Counted from the first letter of the stretch, positions 15,986 to 26,094 are shown. The stretch: DNA of 49,333 nucleotides from Lachnospiraceae bacterium (GCA_017391465.1 JAFOYH010000137.1:1-49333), one strand, 5' to 3'. The notes: generated by a model from the sequence alone, not told the origin. Numbers and translations: made by a program.

Positions 15986-16026
15986 AGTTTTGAACATTTT
16001 ATTTTGTATATTTTGAGGTAATACCT

Positions 16027-17202
16027 ATGATGAATACGATCCAGTTACATACCGATATGCCTCGTCATATTACCATGATCCCCAACGCTTTTCTGGATCA
16101 TTATATGGCTGGTGCCAACGGTGAATTTTTAAAAATCTATCTTTATCTGCTCCGATGGGCAGGCTGTCCTGAATCCAACATTACGACAGCCTCCATTGCA
16201 GATTTTTTTAATATGACAGAGAACGATATCAAGCGTGCACTGCGTTTCTGGGAACAGGAGGATTTGCTGCATATCGCGTGGGACGATTCCGACAACATTG
16301 CCGCCATCTGTCTTCGACCGGTAACAGCTCCATATAACAGAGAAACACAGGGAATATCCAACGATTCCCCAAACACATTCTCTATGAATGCAGCACCATC
16401 CTCGATCGCATCCAAAAATACTGCCCCAACAAAAACAGGCACGCAGCATTTTGAAGAAACAAAATCAGACACTGCTTCCATTCCAGACCATCTTCCAGCT
16501 TATCCTGTGGAAGACCTGGATGACTTTATGACCAATCATCACGGAGATGAGCTTTTCTTTGTCATTCAGCAGTACACTGGCAAACCATTAAGTCCTACCG
16601 ACATGAATACCATTCTTTTCTTCTACAAAGAACTTGGCATGTCCATTGACTTAATTGAACATCTTTTTGAGCATTGCATATCTGGTGGACATCGTCGCAT
16701 GAACTATATTCAGACTGTTGCCATCAACTGGGCAACCAGTGGAATCACTACCATTGAAGAAGCCAAGTCCTATTGTTCCGGCTTCAATCAACTAAACAAT
16801 GCTGTTATTAGTGCTTTTGGCATTAAAAATCGTTATCTGACCGATGACGAACTCCAATTCCTCCGTAAATGGAGTAAAGAGATGCAGTTTTCTCAGGAAC
16901 TGATCGTTGAAGCCTGCAAACGCACGATTCTGACGGCTCATTCGGCCAGCTTTAAATATGCCCACTCCATTTTGGAACGGTGGAAGACCAACAATGTCCA
17001 ATCGATGGAAGATGTGCGTCGCCTGGATGAAGCTTTTGAAAAATCAAAAACCGAACGTGCAAAACACCAGGCACAAAACACAGCGACAACATCCGGGAAA
17101 AAACCTGCATCCCGTTTCCATAATTTCAATCAGCGTTCCTATGATTACGGAAAGATGGAGATGGAATTTGTCAAAAAACTTCAGGAACGTAAGCAACCTT
17201 AA
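16027..17202 (+). CDS. dnaD: DnaD-domain replication initiation protein
   Basis: Primosome protein that helps load the replicative helicase in Firmicutes. 391 residues: an N-terminal winged-helix region (about 1-100, with FLKIYLYLLRWAG and TTASIADFFNMTENDIKRAL), a low-complexity linker (about 105-165), then two copies of the DnaD/DnaB helical domain. Both copies keep the family YxxxIxxxW-type motif: YIQTVAINW and YAHSILERW. B. subtilis DnaD has a single such C-terminal domain, so the double arrangement is like DnaB or clostridial DnaD-like proteins. Two adjacent ATGs (16027, 16030) follow GAGGT. It is 25 bases from dnaC, and the DnaA-box cluster lies upstream. Confidence 0.92.
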   Translation: MMNTIQLHTDMPRHITMIPNAFLDHYMAGANGEFLKIYLYLLRWAGCPESNITTASIADFFNMTENDIKRALRFWEQEDLLHIAWDDSDNIAAICLRPVTAPYNRETQGISNDSPNTFSMNAAPSSIASKNTAPTKTGTQHFEETKSDTASIPDHLPAYPVEDLDDFMTNHHGDELFFVIQQYTGKPLSPTDMNTILFFYKELGMSIDLIEHLFEHCISGGHRRMNYIQTVAINWATSGITTIEEAKSYCSGFNQLNNAVISAFGIKNRYLTDDELQFLRKWSKEMQFSQELIVEACKRTILTAHSASFKYAHSILERWKTNNVQSMEDVRRLDEAFEKSKTERAKHQAQNTATTSGKKPASRFHNFNQRSYDYGKMEMEFVKKLQERKQP

Positions 17203-17227
17203 TCATTGATTTCAAGAGGATTTACAT

Positions 17228-18238
17228 ATGTTGAACAATTCACTTTATCAGACAATCATGCGTGATTTCAATCGCCGACAGGCCGATCAAAAACACCAAC
17301 AGGATCTACGCATACAAGAAATATATGAAACCATTCCTGAATATAGAACTTTAGATCAGGAAGTGGTGTCTCTTTGTGCCAAAGAAGCCCGAATGCGTAT
17401 TTTAAATCCGAGTGCTGATCACTCTGCAAGTGCAAAACAGCTTTCCGAACAGATTGAAACGATTAAACAATTGCAGCTTCAGCTTCTTTCAAGCGCGGGG
17501 TTTCCGAAAGATTATCCGGAACTTCATTCTATTTGTCCAATTTGCAAAGACACCGGCTTTGCCGGACACGATCTCTGTGAATGTTTCCGTCAGGAAGCTG
17601 CTAAAGTCATCTATGACCAATCACAGATTGCATCCATCATTGAAAAAGAAAATTTTGACACATTCCGTTTAGATTACTATTCCGAAGACATTGATCCACG
17701 CTTTGGTATCAGCCCTGCAGATAATATGCGTGCCGTTCTCAGCGAATGCAGACGCTATATCCGGGAATTTGATCAAACACATACGAATTTGTTCTTTACC
17801 GGAGATACGGGTGTTGGGAAAAGTTTTCTGACCCACTGCATTGCCAATGAGCTTTTAAAAGCATCACATACCGTTCTTTATCTGAGTGCTTTTGATCTCA
17901 TTGAAGCCTTCGAAAAACACACTTTTGGACGAGCTAATGCATGTGAAGAAGACTTCTATGAAGACACGCTGTTTGATTCCATTTTAAACTGCGATGCCCT
18001 GATTATTGACGATCTTGGAACTGAAACGGTCAACAATTTCACAGTATCTCAGTTATTCCTGTGTTTAAATCACCGTCAGGAACATCAAAAATCCACAATC
18101 ATTTCTACGAATCTTCCGGTAGAAGCCATTCAGGATATTTACAGTGAACGTATTTCTTCCAGAATCATCAGCTATTATCATATTTTTCTTCTATTTGGAG
18201 AAGATATTCGTATTCGGATTGCACGTTCCAGATTTTAA
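17228..18238 (+). CDS. dnaC: DnaC/DnaI-type helicase loader ATPase
   Basis: AAA+ ATPase that delivers the replicative helicase. 336 residues. The N-terminal part is helical and carries a cysteine cluster (Cys103, 106, 117, 119 in CPICKDTGFAGHDLCEC), matching the zinc-binding helicase-interaction domain of DnaI. The C-terminal AAA+ core has Walker A GDTGVGKS (192-199), Walker B DALIIDDLGTE and a box VII-type arginine near SERISSRI. Start ATG follows AGAGGA. It forms an operon with dnaD and is followed by no obvious terminator before the prs promoter. Confidence 0.93.
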   Translation: MLNNSLYQTIMRDFNRRQADQKHQQDLRIQEIYETIPEYRTLDQEVVSLCAKEARMRILNPSADHSASAKQLSEQIETIKQLQLQLLSSAGFPKDYPELHSICPICKDTGFAGHDLCECFRQEAAKVIYDQSQIASIIEKENFDTFRLDYYSEDIDPRFGISPADNMRAVLSECRRYIREFDQTHTNLFFTGDTGVGKSFLTHCIANELLKASHTVLYLSAFDLIEAFEKHTFGRANACEEDFYEDTLFDSILNCDALIIDDLGTETVNNFTVSQLFLCLNHRQEHQKSTIISTNLPVEAIQDIYSERISSRIISYYHIFLLFGEDIRIRIARSRF

Positions 18239-18285
18239 TACTCATTTTAGTATATTACTTTGTTGAACAATTTTCGACAATAAAC

Positions 18286-18315
18286 TTGACATCCTCACAA
18301 ACCATAGTCCATAAT
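18286..18315 (+). promoter_or_regulatory. Promoter of prs
   Basis: Consensus TTGACA, 18-base spacer, CATAAT. The leader of about 75 bases contains an ATTCGC/GCGAAT hairpin (18329-18351) followed by CGTTTTAT. No PurBox was recognised. Confidence 0.65.
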
Positions 18316-18396
18316 AAAAGTAGGTTATATTCGCTTTATGAATGGGCGAATCGTTTTATACATATTATTTTATTATCTAATTTACGGAGGTTCATC

Positions 18397-19584
18397 ATGA
18401 GTCAGAGTCCACTCAACATCGATTTCAAAGAAACTATCCCTGTAGCTCCATTAGGAATTATCCCTCTTCAGAGCAGTATGGAATTGGGACAGAAAGTAAA
18501 TGATTATATTGTTTCCTGGAGAAATGACCGTGAAAGCGATCATCATTCAAACATCCTTTTTAATGAATACAAAAAGGACAGTTACATTATTAATTCTAAA
18601 TGTTCCCGTTTTGGTTCCGGTGAAGCCAAAGGTGAAATCAGTGAATCCATTCGAGGTAAAGACTTATACCTGATTGTTGATGTTACAAACTATAGTCTCA
18701 CATACAAATTATGCGGTCATATTAACCGTATGTCTCCAGATGATCACTATTCCGATTTAAAACGTATCATCGCTGCAGCATCCGGTAAACCACGCCGTAT
18801 CAATGTTATTATGCCATTCCTTTATGAAAGCCGTCAGCACAAACGTTCCTCTCGAGAATCCTTAGACTGTGCAATTATGCTTCAGGAACTTAAAGGTATG
18901 GGCGTTGACAACATTATTACTTTCGACGCACACGATCCTCGTGTACAGAATGCTATTCCAATGAGCGGATTCGAAAGCGTCCAGCCAACATATCAGTTTA
19001 TCAAAGCCCTCTTCCGTTCCGTTGACGATTTAGTCATTGACAGAGATCATATGATGATGATCAGCCCGGATGAAGGTGCCATGAACCGTGTTGTATATTA
19101 TGCAACTATGCTCGGTATTGACATGGGTATGTTCTACAAACGTCGTGACTACTCCCGCGTTGTTAATGGACGTAATCCAATCGTTGCCCATGAATTCCTG
19201 GGTGCTTCTGTAGAGGGCAAAGATGTATGGATCATCGATGATATGATTTCTTCCGGTGAAAGTATGCTTGATACTGCAAAAATGTTAAAAGAACGTGGTG
19301 CTAAACGTGTATTTGTAGCTTCCACATTCGGTCTCTTTACAAATGGTCTTGCTATTTTTGATAAAGCTTACGAAGACGGTCTTATCAATAAAATCCTGAC
19401 AACAAACTGTATTTATCAGACACCGGAATTACTTTCCAAACCATGGTATGTGAATGTTGATATGAGTAAATATATTGCGCTTCTCATCGAATCCTTGAAC
19501 CACGATCATTCCATCAGTGAATTACTTGATCCGGTAGAACGTATTCACACACTTGTAGATACGTATAAAAAAACACATAATTAA
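18397..19584 (+). CDS. prs: Ribose-phosphate pyrophosphokinase (PRPP synthetase)
   Basis: Makes PRPP from ribose 5-phosphate and ATP for nucleotide, histidine and NAD synthesis. 395 residues, about 80 longer than the common class I enzyme, with insertions and an N-terminal extension typical of a longer clostridial form. Visible marks: SGEAKGEI and RGKDLYLIVD in the first domain, the RRINVIMPFLYESRQHKRSSRESLDC stretch corresponding to the ATP/ribose-phosphate loop, FDAHDPRVQ, MFYKRRDYSR, and the PRPP loop IIDDMISSGESMLD (usually VDDMIDTGGT). Start ATG 18397 follows CGGAGG; the frame extends upstream to 18286 but that would lie over the promoter. Confidence 0.92.
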   Translation: MSQSPLNIDFKETIPVAPLGIIPLQSSMELGQKVNDYIVSWRNDRESDHHSNILFNEYKKDSYIINSKCSRFGSGEAKGEISESIRGKDLYLIVDVTNYSLTYKLCGHINRMSPDDHYSDLKRIIAAASGKPRRINVIMPFLYESRQHKRSSRESLDCAIMLQELKGMGVDNIITFDAHDPRVQNAIPMSGFESVQPTYQFIKALFRSVDDLVIDRDHMMMISPDEGAMNRVVYYATMLGIDMGMFYKRRDYSRVVNGRNPIVAHEFLGASVEGKDVWIIDDMISSGESMLDTAKMLKERGAKRVFVASTFGLFTNGLAIFDKAYEDGLINKILTTNCIYQTPELLSKPWYVNVDMSKYIALLIESLNHDHSISELLDPVERIHTLVDTYKKTHN

Positions 19585-19595
19585 TCTATTCAATG

Positions 19596-19649
19596 AAAAA
19601 GGATCTGCCACACGAACTGTAAATTCGTTCGTGCGGCAGACCCTTTTTC
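19596..19649. terminator. Bidirectional terminator between prs and yhaN
   Basis: A long GC-rich stem (19601-19642; CTGCC-CACGAAC paired with GTTCGTG-GGCAG) bordered by AAAAAGG and CCTTTTT, giving T-tracts on both strands for the two convergent genes. Confidence 0.9.
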
Positions 19650-19700
19650 TATGCCTTTAAAACTGAGTTTTTTATCAACCCCATCGACGGAATTCAATTT

Positions 19701-21623
19701 TTATAAATAGATTGGATGATATTCCACACCCATCCGATCCATCAGAACCATCTCCCGTTTCTGACATGTAAAAATTAAAATCTGCTCATATCCCTGTCTG
19801 GACAACCATGACAAGATCCGTGCTAATCGACCGTCATCATAATACACAAAACTGTCATCAAACATGATCGGCATTTTTTTATCCGGATACAGCAAATTGA
19901 TCATAGCCAAACGCAGAACAAGATACAGCTGCTCTTTCGTTCCTGTACTGAATTGATCAGCTGATACAAATCCATTACCTGTATCTACTTTCAAGCCAAG
20001 TTCATTGTCTACAACCACATGACCATATTTGCCACCTGTAAGTTCTTGCATTAACTTAGACACTTCGCGATTCAAAGCCGGGCCAAAATCCGAATGAATT
20101 TCTTCAGAAAGCTCCAGAATTATATCCATACATTCCTGAATAATTTCCGCTTCCTCCTGACTATCTTTAACATTCTGTTTCAAATACGACATTTCTGTCT
20201 CAAGGTTTTCCAATTCCACATCCTGCTGTTCAAATGTTTCCTTCTGAACCAACAGACGTTCCAGAGATTTTAGAATTTTTGCTTCTTTTTCCCGTAAGAA
20301 CTCTACAGTATCTTCTTCTTCATCATCCACATCCAAAGATATATCATCCCCATATTTCTCAAGATACGGCTGCAGCGGCACCTGAATATGCTCATACTGA
20401 TCTCGCAGAAGATGAAGTTCGTCTTTTAATTGCTTCAACATGGCTTTATTTCCACGTCCAAACATATTTTGTTCCATGGCCTGCTGCATTTCCTGAAAAT
20501 GTTCTCTGGCAGCATCCACTTTACGTTTCATCCGTTTGCGCCCACTTCCAAGCAGTATCATAAGAACAAAAAGCAGTATGACCAGACCGCCTATGGCTGC
20601 CATACGAAACAGCATACTTCCTTTTAAGAAAAACATAGCAATTACCGGAATCATACCAAACATAAGAACCGAAAACATAATGGCGAGATTTCTCCCCTTC
20701 ATCTGACCATAACGGTCCGCAAGTTCTTCATAATCCACACTGGCTTCTGCCCATTGGTCTTTCAGTTCTTCAAAATCAACCTCTGACATCTCAGCTTTCA
20801 GTTGATCATACGCTGCCTTTTTCTGCTGATACTCAGCGGCAATTCGATTATTTTCCTCAATCAGACGTATAGCCTCCATACGTTCTTTCTGTTCAATACG
20901 ACGACTTTCTTTATCTGCCAAATTATGAGACTTAATCTCTGTCCTAACCTGATCCAGCATCTCCTGTCTTCTTGTAATTTCTTCGATAATCTGTTCACGT
21001 TCCACATCAAATACACGCATCGTATCCGACTGTTCCTGAAGTTTTTTTAATTGTTTTTCGGCTTCCGTATGCTGATACTTTTTCTTTTCTTTTTTCAAAT
21101 AATCAATTGTTGCACTAAGATCTACCGCCTGACTTTTTGTCTGTTCAATATTTGCCATATACGCCTGCAATGTCAGTCCGAATGTGGCATCAATTTGGGT
21201 TTCCATTTGAGAAATACTCAATGTATTTTTAAAATTTGTCTTGTTTAGCCCGCCAATCAATGTGTCCAACTGACCGTTCGTTAAAAACAGTTGCTTTCCT
21301 GTATCCAACTGCTCAATCTTAAAATATTCATCTTCTCGATAAAAATTTCGAATCAGACGATACACACGCCCCTCATGGGTAATCTCCATAGAGCCTTCGT
21401 AATTTTTCCCCTGTTCCCACGGCTTATAACGGGAGTATTCATCCTTTTTTGAACCTTTGCCTCGCAATCGTTCCACACCAAAAAGCATAGCTCCAATAAA
21501 ATGATGAATGGTTGATTTTCCAGCTTCATTTTCGCCATAAATCACATTAATTCCTGACTGAAGCTCCATACGCTTCTGATGAAAGCAACCAAAATGTGTC
21601 AAATACAAAGAATTGATTTTCAT
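19701..21623 (-). CDS. yhaN: YhaN/SbcC-like AAA ATPase with two membrane segments
   Basis: SMC/Rad50-type ATPase, 640 residues. The N-terminal half-ATPase has Walker A YGENEAGKST (29-38); long coiled coils follow (about 170-300 and 365-530); the C-terminal half carries the signature-like STGTKEQLYLVLRLA and the Walker B MPIMFDDSFVYYDD. Unlike SbcC, two hydrophobic helices interrupt the coil (about 313-333 and 338-359), so it is probably membrane-attached; B. subtilis YhaN has a comparable design. Its ATG overlaps the stop of the YhaO-like gene by four bases (ATGA), so the pair should work as an SbcCD-like complex. The precise role in DNA repair is inference. Confidence 0.85.
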   Translation of the reverse strand: MKINSLYLTHFGCFHQKRMELQSGINVIYGENEAGKSTIHHFIGAMLFGVERLRGKGSKKDEYSRYKPWEQGKNYEGSMEITHEGRVYRLIRNFYREDEYFKIEQLDTGKQLFLTNGQLDTLIGGLNKTNFKNTLSISQMETQIDATFGLTLQAYMANIEQTKSQAVDLSATIDYLKKEKKKYQHTEAEKQLKKLQEQSDTMRVFDVEREQIIEEITRRQEMLDQVRTEIKSHNLADKESRRIEQKERMEAIRLIEENNRIAAEYQQKKAAYDQLKAEMSEVDFEELKDQWAEASVDYEELADRYGQMKGRNLAIMFSVLMFGMIPVIAMFFLKGSMLFRMAAIGGLVILLFVLMILLGSGRKRMKRKVDAAREHFQEMQQAMEQNMFGRGNKAMLKQLKDELHLLRDQYEHIQVPLQPYLEKYGDDISLDVDDEEEDTVEFLREKEAKILKSLERLLVQKETFEQQDVELENLETEMSYLKQNVKDSQEEAEIIQECMDIILELSEEIHSDFGPALNREVSKLMQELTGGKYGHVVVDNELGLKVDTGNGFVSADQFSTGTKEQLYLVLRLAMINLLYPDKKMPIMFDDSFVYYDDGRLARILSWLSRQGYEQILIFTCQKREMVLMDRMGVEYHPIYL

Positions 21624-22684
21624 CGTTCACTTTCACCCCTTCCATGATACATCGCCTGAAGACCATAACTTAAAATCTGTTCCCGACGTTTTTCATCCAT
21701 TGGAACCTGATAAACCTTTTGAATAAACAGACCAATGAGATTATCCGCATTTTCATTGTAAATGCGTTCAAAATCAAACCATGGCAATGTCTCATCTTTC
21801 ATAAACACAATATTTCCCAGCTCAGATAATTTGTTCGAATCATAAACAATATCCGGATCCCTATAGCCTGTTAATGTTACATTATAAATATGTTCTCTGC
21901 CTTCAATGACCAGTTGCTGCAACATCCAGTCTTCCATCTCACCTTGCGTGATGTCCGTATCCGATTCAAGAATTAGATTTCGATATTCACGACAAGACAA
22001 CGGACAAAACTGAATTCGGGTACCTTTTTCCGTAATTTCTCCATAAACATAGCCATGTTCCCCCACATCCAAACGATCAATAGGCTCTAATGCACCTGCA
22101 TAAGCCATATTTCCAGAAATCAAATCCGGCTTATGGATATGTCCAAGTGCCACATAGTCAAAGCCAGCCTGTTCTAATTTTTTATGCTGAATCGGAATAT
22201 GTTTTTCATCGCCACCATGAGCCAGTAAAATATGATATCCCGGCTCATCATACGGTCTTGCAAGGTCATAAAGCGGCATGGTGATTTCTCTATGTTCATA
22301 ACTCAAACCATACACCCAGGTATCCAATACCTCCAGATAAAAGGCATCCATCATTTCTCTTTCAAAAAAATGTACATTTTCCGGCCATTCAAAACCTCTG
22401 TAATTGGAATGCTCGCCTATAAAATCATGATTTCCTGCCATGAATACGACTTCTGTCGGTGCAATGGATTCCAGACGATAACTGAGTTCTTTGAGTTCCC
22501 GTTTTAATGGTTGACGATGAAAAAGATCGCCTGAAATCAGAATCAGCTCCACCCCCTGCTTTCCTGCTTCTGAAAGAAGCCGATAAAACGTTGTACAAAT
22601 CTCTTCTTCACGTTTTTCGGACCATGGCTTACCTTTATCCGGTACAGCACCTAAATGAACATCCGCTATATGTATAAACCTCAT
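21620..22684 (-). CDS. yhaO: YhaO/SbcD-like DNA repair metallophosphoesterase
   Basis: 354-residue calcineurin-fold nuclease subunit related to SbcD/Mre11. The metal-site motifs appear in order: DVHLG at 8-12, GDLFHR near 52, GNHDF near 83, LAHGG near 153 and LGHIHKP near 180. The C-terminal third would form the capping/ATPase contact region. Partner is the overlapping downstream YhaN-like ATPase. It begins at ATG 22684 after AGAGGTG, 45 bases after the sulfatase gene, and may be read from the same transcript. Expected activity is Mn-dependent DNA end processing. Confidence 0.88.
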   Translation of the reverse strand: MRFIHIADVHLGAVPDKGKPWSEKREEEICTTFYRLLSEAGKQGVELILISGDLFHRQPLKRELKELSYRLESIAPTEVVFMAGNHDFIGEHSNYRGFEWPENVHFFEREMMDAFYLEVLDTWVYGLSYEHREITMPLYDLARPYDEPGYHILLAHGGDEKHIPIQHKKLEQAGFDYVALGHIHKPDLISGNMAYAGALEPIDRLDVGEHGYVYGEITEKGTRIQFCPLSCREYRNLILESDTDITQGEMEDWMLQQLVIEGREHIYNVTLTGYRDPDIVYDSNKLSELGNIVFMKDETLPWFDFERIYNENADNLIGLFIQKVYQVPMDEKRREQILSYGLQAMYHGRGESER

Positions 22685-22729
22685 GTATTCACCTCTTTTT
22701 TGGTTACAATCACATTTTCATGTATGACT

Positions 22730-24583
22730 TTATTCGTACCATGCGTCGTTACGTTGTTCTACATCAAATAAAGTATTATAATTCAACATCCAGTATTCCT
22801 GTAATTCATCCGGAACCGCCTCAATATTTCCAGTTCCGAAAAATCTGCCATCATCGTCATAGAAACCATTTGCAGATGTAATCGGATATTCTGTAATCAA
22901 ATCATCCATATAAAGCTGATAAGAGCTCTTCGGAAGGCCAGCTGCTTCCATAACCAATGTATTAAGATAGTTCATGCTAAGCATATCATACTCCGACGAA
23001 AGATAGTCCACCTGATTAAGAATCTCCTCTTCATCCATATCATAGTTTGACCAAAGTACAAACGGAACCATATAACGCTCCAGGGATTCAGACCATTCTG
23101 CTGTATCTGTTTGACCATTCATGCTATAAATCGGGCTTACCACCCAATCCGCCGGTTGATGATCACCAAACATTAGAATGACGGTCGGTTCATCCTGACT
23201 CTCAAAATACTTCACTAATGCTCCAAAAGCTGCATCCGATATTTTAATCAAAGACAAATATCGTTCCAAAAGCACATCATTTTCCGAACCGTACACCTCA
23301 ATATCCGGTGTGAAATTGTCATATTCTTTACTGTAACTACTGTGATTTTGCATAGTCACATCGAAAACAAACATAGGCTGTCCGTCTTCTTTGGTATGAT
23401 AAATGTCTACAATTTTCTGATAAGTGGATAAATCATCCACATACGTTCGTATCAGATTCGCATCACTAAAATCCGATTTAAAAAAACTCTGATCAAATCC
23501 AAAATATTCGTAAATATTGTTTCGATTCCATCCGGAAGCTCCATAAGGATGCATAGCATACGTTAAATATCCCTGTTCGTTTAACTGGCTTGCAAGTGTT
23601 GGCATCTCTCCACGAATATACTGCTGATAAGGAATGGAACCCACGGGCAGATATGCCATACTGTTTCCTGTTAAGAATTCATATTCCGCATTGGCTGTAT
23701 TTCCGCCTTTAACAGATGCAACCGCATATCCCTTGATGGCATTTTCTTCCATGGAATGGATAAATGGCATATAATCCATATTGGTTTCAAATTTCCCAAG
23801 TACGGATGGGTCTGAAAATGCCTCATTCATTATGACAATCACATTCGGCTTCTGCTTATTTTTATCACCAGCCAATGCTTCTTCTTCGCTTTCTTCAACA
23901 TATGGCTCCAATAAACGCTCAACCTGGTTGATATCATACCCCTCTGGTTCTTTCACTTCCAGATACTGCATATTCGATAAAAAGCTGACCATAAATCCAT
24001 TGATTCGATAAAAAGAAAGCGGGGTAAAGAGATATTCATAAAATCCTACAGCCTGATGAACGGCAGGTTTCTGAACAATTCCAGTATAAAGAGCAATCAT
24101 TCCCACACTCATCAAAGACAGTCCTATATGCAGATAACGTTTGCCGATCGTCAATTTCCAACGGGTCCAAAGTCCAACCAAAATAAGCATTAAAAATCCA
24201 AAAACCAACTTCATCGCCGATTCATCTAACGTATAATCAAAATTGCCGGCTACACTCGCCGCTGTTTTTAATGAGAAAAAATCCCATGGATAGATCGGTA
24301 TCGAACGAAACTCAATGACAAAATAATTTGCCAGACCAACCATCATAAAAAAGAGGCTTCCAATACTCAAACTGATCCAACTGCGCTTTGATATAACGAA
24401 AATCGTGCCATATATCAGATAATAAACGACCAGATTCAATGCAATCAACGGTGCATCCATATTTTCAGAAATCACATGGGTCAATGATTCCAGCAGATAA
24501 AAACTGATGGCTGGTGTTACAATCCAGATCAATGCACTTGGAATGGGTGGAATCCCCAAATTGTAAAATTTTTTTGTATTCAT
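22730..24583 (-). CDS. LTA synthase family sulfatase-fold membrane enzyme
   Basis: 617 residues. Five or so hydrophobic helices fill residues 15-180, then a linker and an extracellular alkaline-phosphatase/sulfatase-type domain. Metal and catalytic residues of lipoteichoic acid synthases are present: Glu254 in MNEAFSDP, the nucleophile Thr296 in KGGNTANAEYEFLTG, and FGDHQPAD. Likely a polyglycerol- or phosphoglycerol-transferase that modifies a cell-surface polymer; the exact acceptor is not deducible. It sits only 69 bases after asnS, just past the asnS terminator, with its GAGGGTG ribosome site directly after the T-tract, so it is either read-through from asnS or has a promoter hidden in the asnS 3' end. 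Confidence 0.87.
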   Translation of the reverse strand: MNTKKFYNLGIPPIPSALIWIVTPAISFYLLESLTHVISENMDAPLIALNLVVYYLIYGTIFVISKRSWISLSIGSLFFMMVGLANYFVIEFRSIPIYPWDFFSLKTAASVAGNFDYTLDESAMKLVFGFLMLILVGLWTRWKLTIGKRYLHIGLSLMSVGMIALYTGIVQKPAVHQAVGFYEYLFTPLSFYRINGFMVSFLSNMQYLEVKEPEGYDINQVERLLEPYVEESEEEALAGDKNKQKPNVIVIMNEAFSDPSVLGKFETNMDYMPFIHSMEENAIKGYAVASVKGGNTANAEYEFLTGNSMAYLPVGSIPYQQYIRGEMPTLASQLNEQGYLTYAMHPYGASGWNRNNIYEYFGFDQSFFKSDFSDANLIRTYVDDLSTYQKIVDIYHTKEDGQPMFVFDVTMQNHSSYSKEYDNFTPDIEVYGSENDVLLERYLSLIKISDAAFGALVKYFESQDEPTVILMFGDHQPADWVVSPIYSMNGQTDTAEWSESLERYMVPFVLWSNYDMDEEEILNQVDYLSSEYDMLSMNYLNTLVMEAAGLPKSSYQLYMDDLITEYPITSANGFYDDDGRFFGTGNIEAVPDELQEYWMLNYNTLFDVEQRNDAWYE

Positions 24584-24596
24584 TAAAAAACACCCT

Positions 24597-24635
24597 CAAA
24601 AATTACAAAGAGGGATTGCGAAACCACAACCCCTC
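24597..24635 (-). terminator. Terminator (possibly leaky) after asnS
   Basis: Arms GAGGGATTG and CAACCCCTC (24610-24635) pair with one wobble on the minus strand, followed by TTTGTAATTTTT. The T-tract is interrupted, and the next gene starts 14 bases beyond. Confidence 0.65.
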
Positions 24636-24652
24636 ATCAATTCACTTTTTAA

Positions 24653-26044
24653 TTAGATATCACAATTATTTACTGTTCTTGGGAATGGGATAACGTCACG
24701 AATATTACCCATACCTGTCAAGTACATGACACAACGTTCAAAGCCAAGACCATAACCTGCATGACGCGCAGAACCGTATTTACGAAGATCCAAATAGAAA
24801 TCGTAATCTTCTTCTTTTAAGCCGAGTTCCTTCATTCTTGCAACAAGTTTATCGTAATCATCTTCACGCTGGCTTCCACCGATGATTTCACCAATACCAG
24901 GAACAAGCAAGTCCATCGCAGCAACTGTCTTGTTGTCTGGATTCATCTTCATATAGAAAGCTTTGATTTCCTTTGGATAATCTGTTACGAAAACAGGACG
25001 TTTGAATACCTGTTCTGTGAGGTAACGTTCATGTTCTGTCTGTAAATCTGTACCCCATTCTACTTTATATTCAAACTTGTCATTATTTTTCATAAGAATT
25101 TCAACAGCTTCTGTATATGTTACATGACCAAATTCGGAATTTGCCACATGCTGAAGTCTTTCAATGAGACCTTTATCAATAAACTGGTTGAAGAATTTCA
25201 TCTCTTCCGGAGCATGTTCAAGAACATAATTGATAATGTACTTGATCATATCTTCTGCCAATGCCATGTTGTCATTAAGATCTGCAAATGCAATTTCCGG
25301 TTCGATCATCCAAAATTCTGCTGCATGACGTGTTGTGTTGGAATTTTCCGCACGGAATGTTGGTCCAAATGTATAAATGTTACGGAAAGCCATGGCATAT
25401 GTTTCACCATTAAGCTGACCGGATACTGTAAGATTTGTTTCTTTTCCAAAGAAGTCTTTGGAGTAATCGATTTTTCCATCTTCGTCCATTGGCATATTCA
25501 TTGGATCAAGTGTTGTAACACGGAACATCTCACCGGCACCTTCACAGTCACTGCCTGTAATGAGTGGCGTATGCACATAAACGAAATCTCTTTCCTGGAA
25601 AAATTTATGAATTGCATATGCTGCTAAAGAACGTACACGGAACACTGCCTGGAATGTATTTGTTCTCGGACGCAAATGAGACACTGTACGAAGATATTCC
25701 ATGGTATGACGTTTTGGCTGAATTGGATAATCCGGTGTGGACACACCTTCAATGATCACATTTTCCGCCTGAATTTCGAATGGCTGTTTTGCCTTTGGTG
25801 TTGCAACTAATGTACCTTCAACAATCACTGCCGCACCAATATTTAAATGTGCAATCTCATGAAAGTTTTCAAGTTTCTGATCAAATACAACCTGTAATGT
25901 CTGGAAGTATGTTCCATCATTAATCACAAGAAAACCAAATGTTCTGGAGTCACGAAGATTACGTACCCAGCCTCCGATTTTAACTTTCTGATCCACATAT
26001 TTTGAAGAATTACGATATAATTCTCTAATTGTTACAAATTCCAT
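24653..26044 (-). CDS. asnS: Asparaginyl-tRNA synthetase
   Basis: Class II aminoacyl-tRNA synthetase charging tRNA-Asn. 463 residues: N-terminal OB-fold anticodon domain ([25 protein letters not shown]), then the class IIb catalytic core with the asparagine-specific motif 2 region [20 protein letters not shown] and motif 3 [15 protein letters not shown]. The RHAAEFWM context and lack of a bacterial AspRS insertion distinguish it from AspRS. The frame extends to 26080, but ATG 26044 has AGAAGGAT upstream and begins at the conserved N-terminus. It has its own promoter (26095-26123). No T-box element was seen in the short leader. Confidence 0.96.
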   Translation of the reverse strand: MEFVTIRELYRNSSKYVDQKVKIGGWVRNLRDSRTFGFLVINDGTYFQTLQVVFDQKLENFHEIAHLNIGAAVIVEGTLVATPKAKQPFEIQAENVIIEGVSTPDYPIQPKRHTMEYLRTVSHLRPRTNTFQAVFRVRSLAAYAIHKFFQERDFVYVHTPLITGSDCEGAGEMFRVTTLDPMNMPMDEDGKIDYSKDFFGKETNLTVSGQLNGETYAMAFRNIYTFGPTFRAENSNTTRHAAEFWMIEPEIAFADLNDNMALAEDMIKYIINYVLEHAPEEMKFFNQFIDKGLIERLQHVANSEFGHVTYTEAVEILMKNNDKFEYKVEWGTDLQTEHERYLTEQVFKRPVFVTDYPKEIKAFYMKMNPDNKTVAAMDLLVPGIGEIIGGSQREDDYDKLVARMKELGLKEEDYDFYLDLRKYGSARHAGYGLGFERCVMYLTGMGNIRDVIPFPRTVNNCDI

Positions 26045-26094
26045 ATCTATCCTTCTTTCTAAGTTTTTATTTCTAGTCATAGATTATCTTTTAT

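Larger units (their letters stand above)
15537..16026. other. 490-base intergenic region holding a DnaA-box cluster, upstream of dnaD
   Basis: No gene. In order: the Uma2 terminator (15546-15577), an A/T-rich stretch (about 15578-15645), the DnaA-box cluster (15646-15883) interrupted by a terminator-like hairpin (15791-15816), the dnaD promoter (15910-15938) and a leader of about 80 bases with a GCCCA/TGGGC hairpin (15970-15985). Confidence 0.85.

Noticed and set aside
18286..18396. 37-codon N-terminal extension of Prs
   Set aside because: It overlies the TTGACA promoter and has no ribosome site; CGGAGG precedes ATG 18397.
26045..26094. T-box leader for asnS
   Set aside because: The predicted leader is only about 45 bases and lacks the AGGGTGGNACCGCG element.
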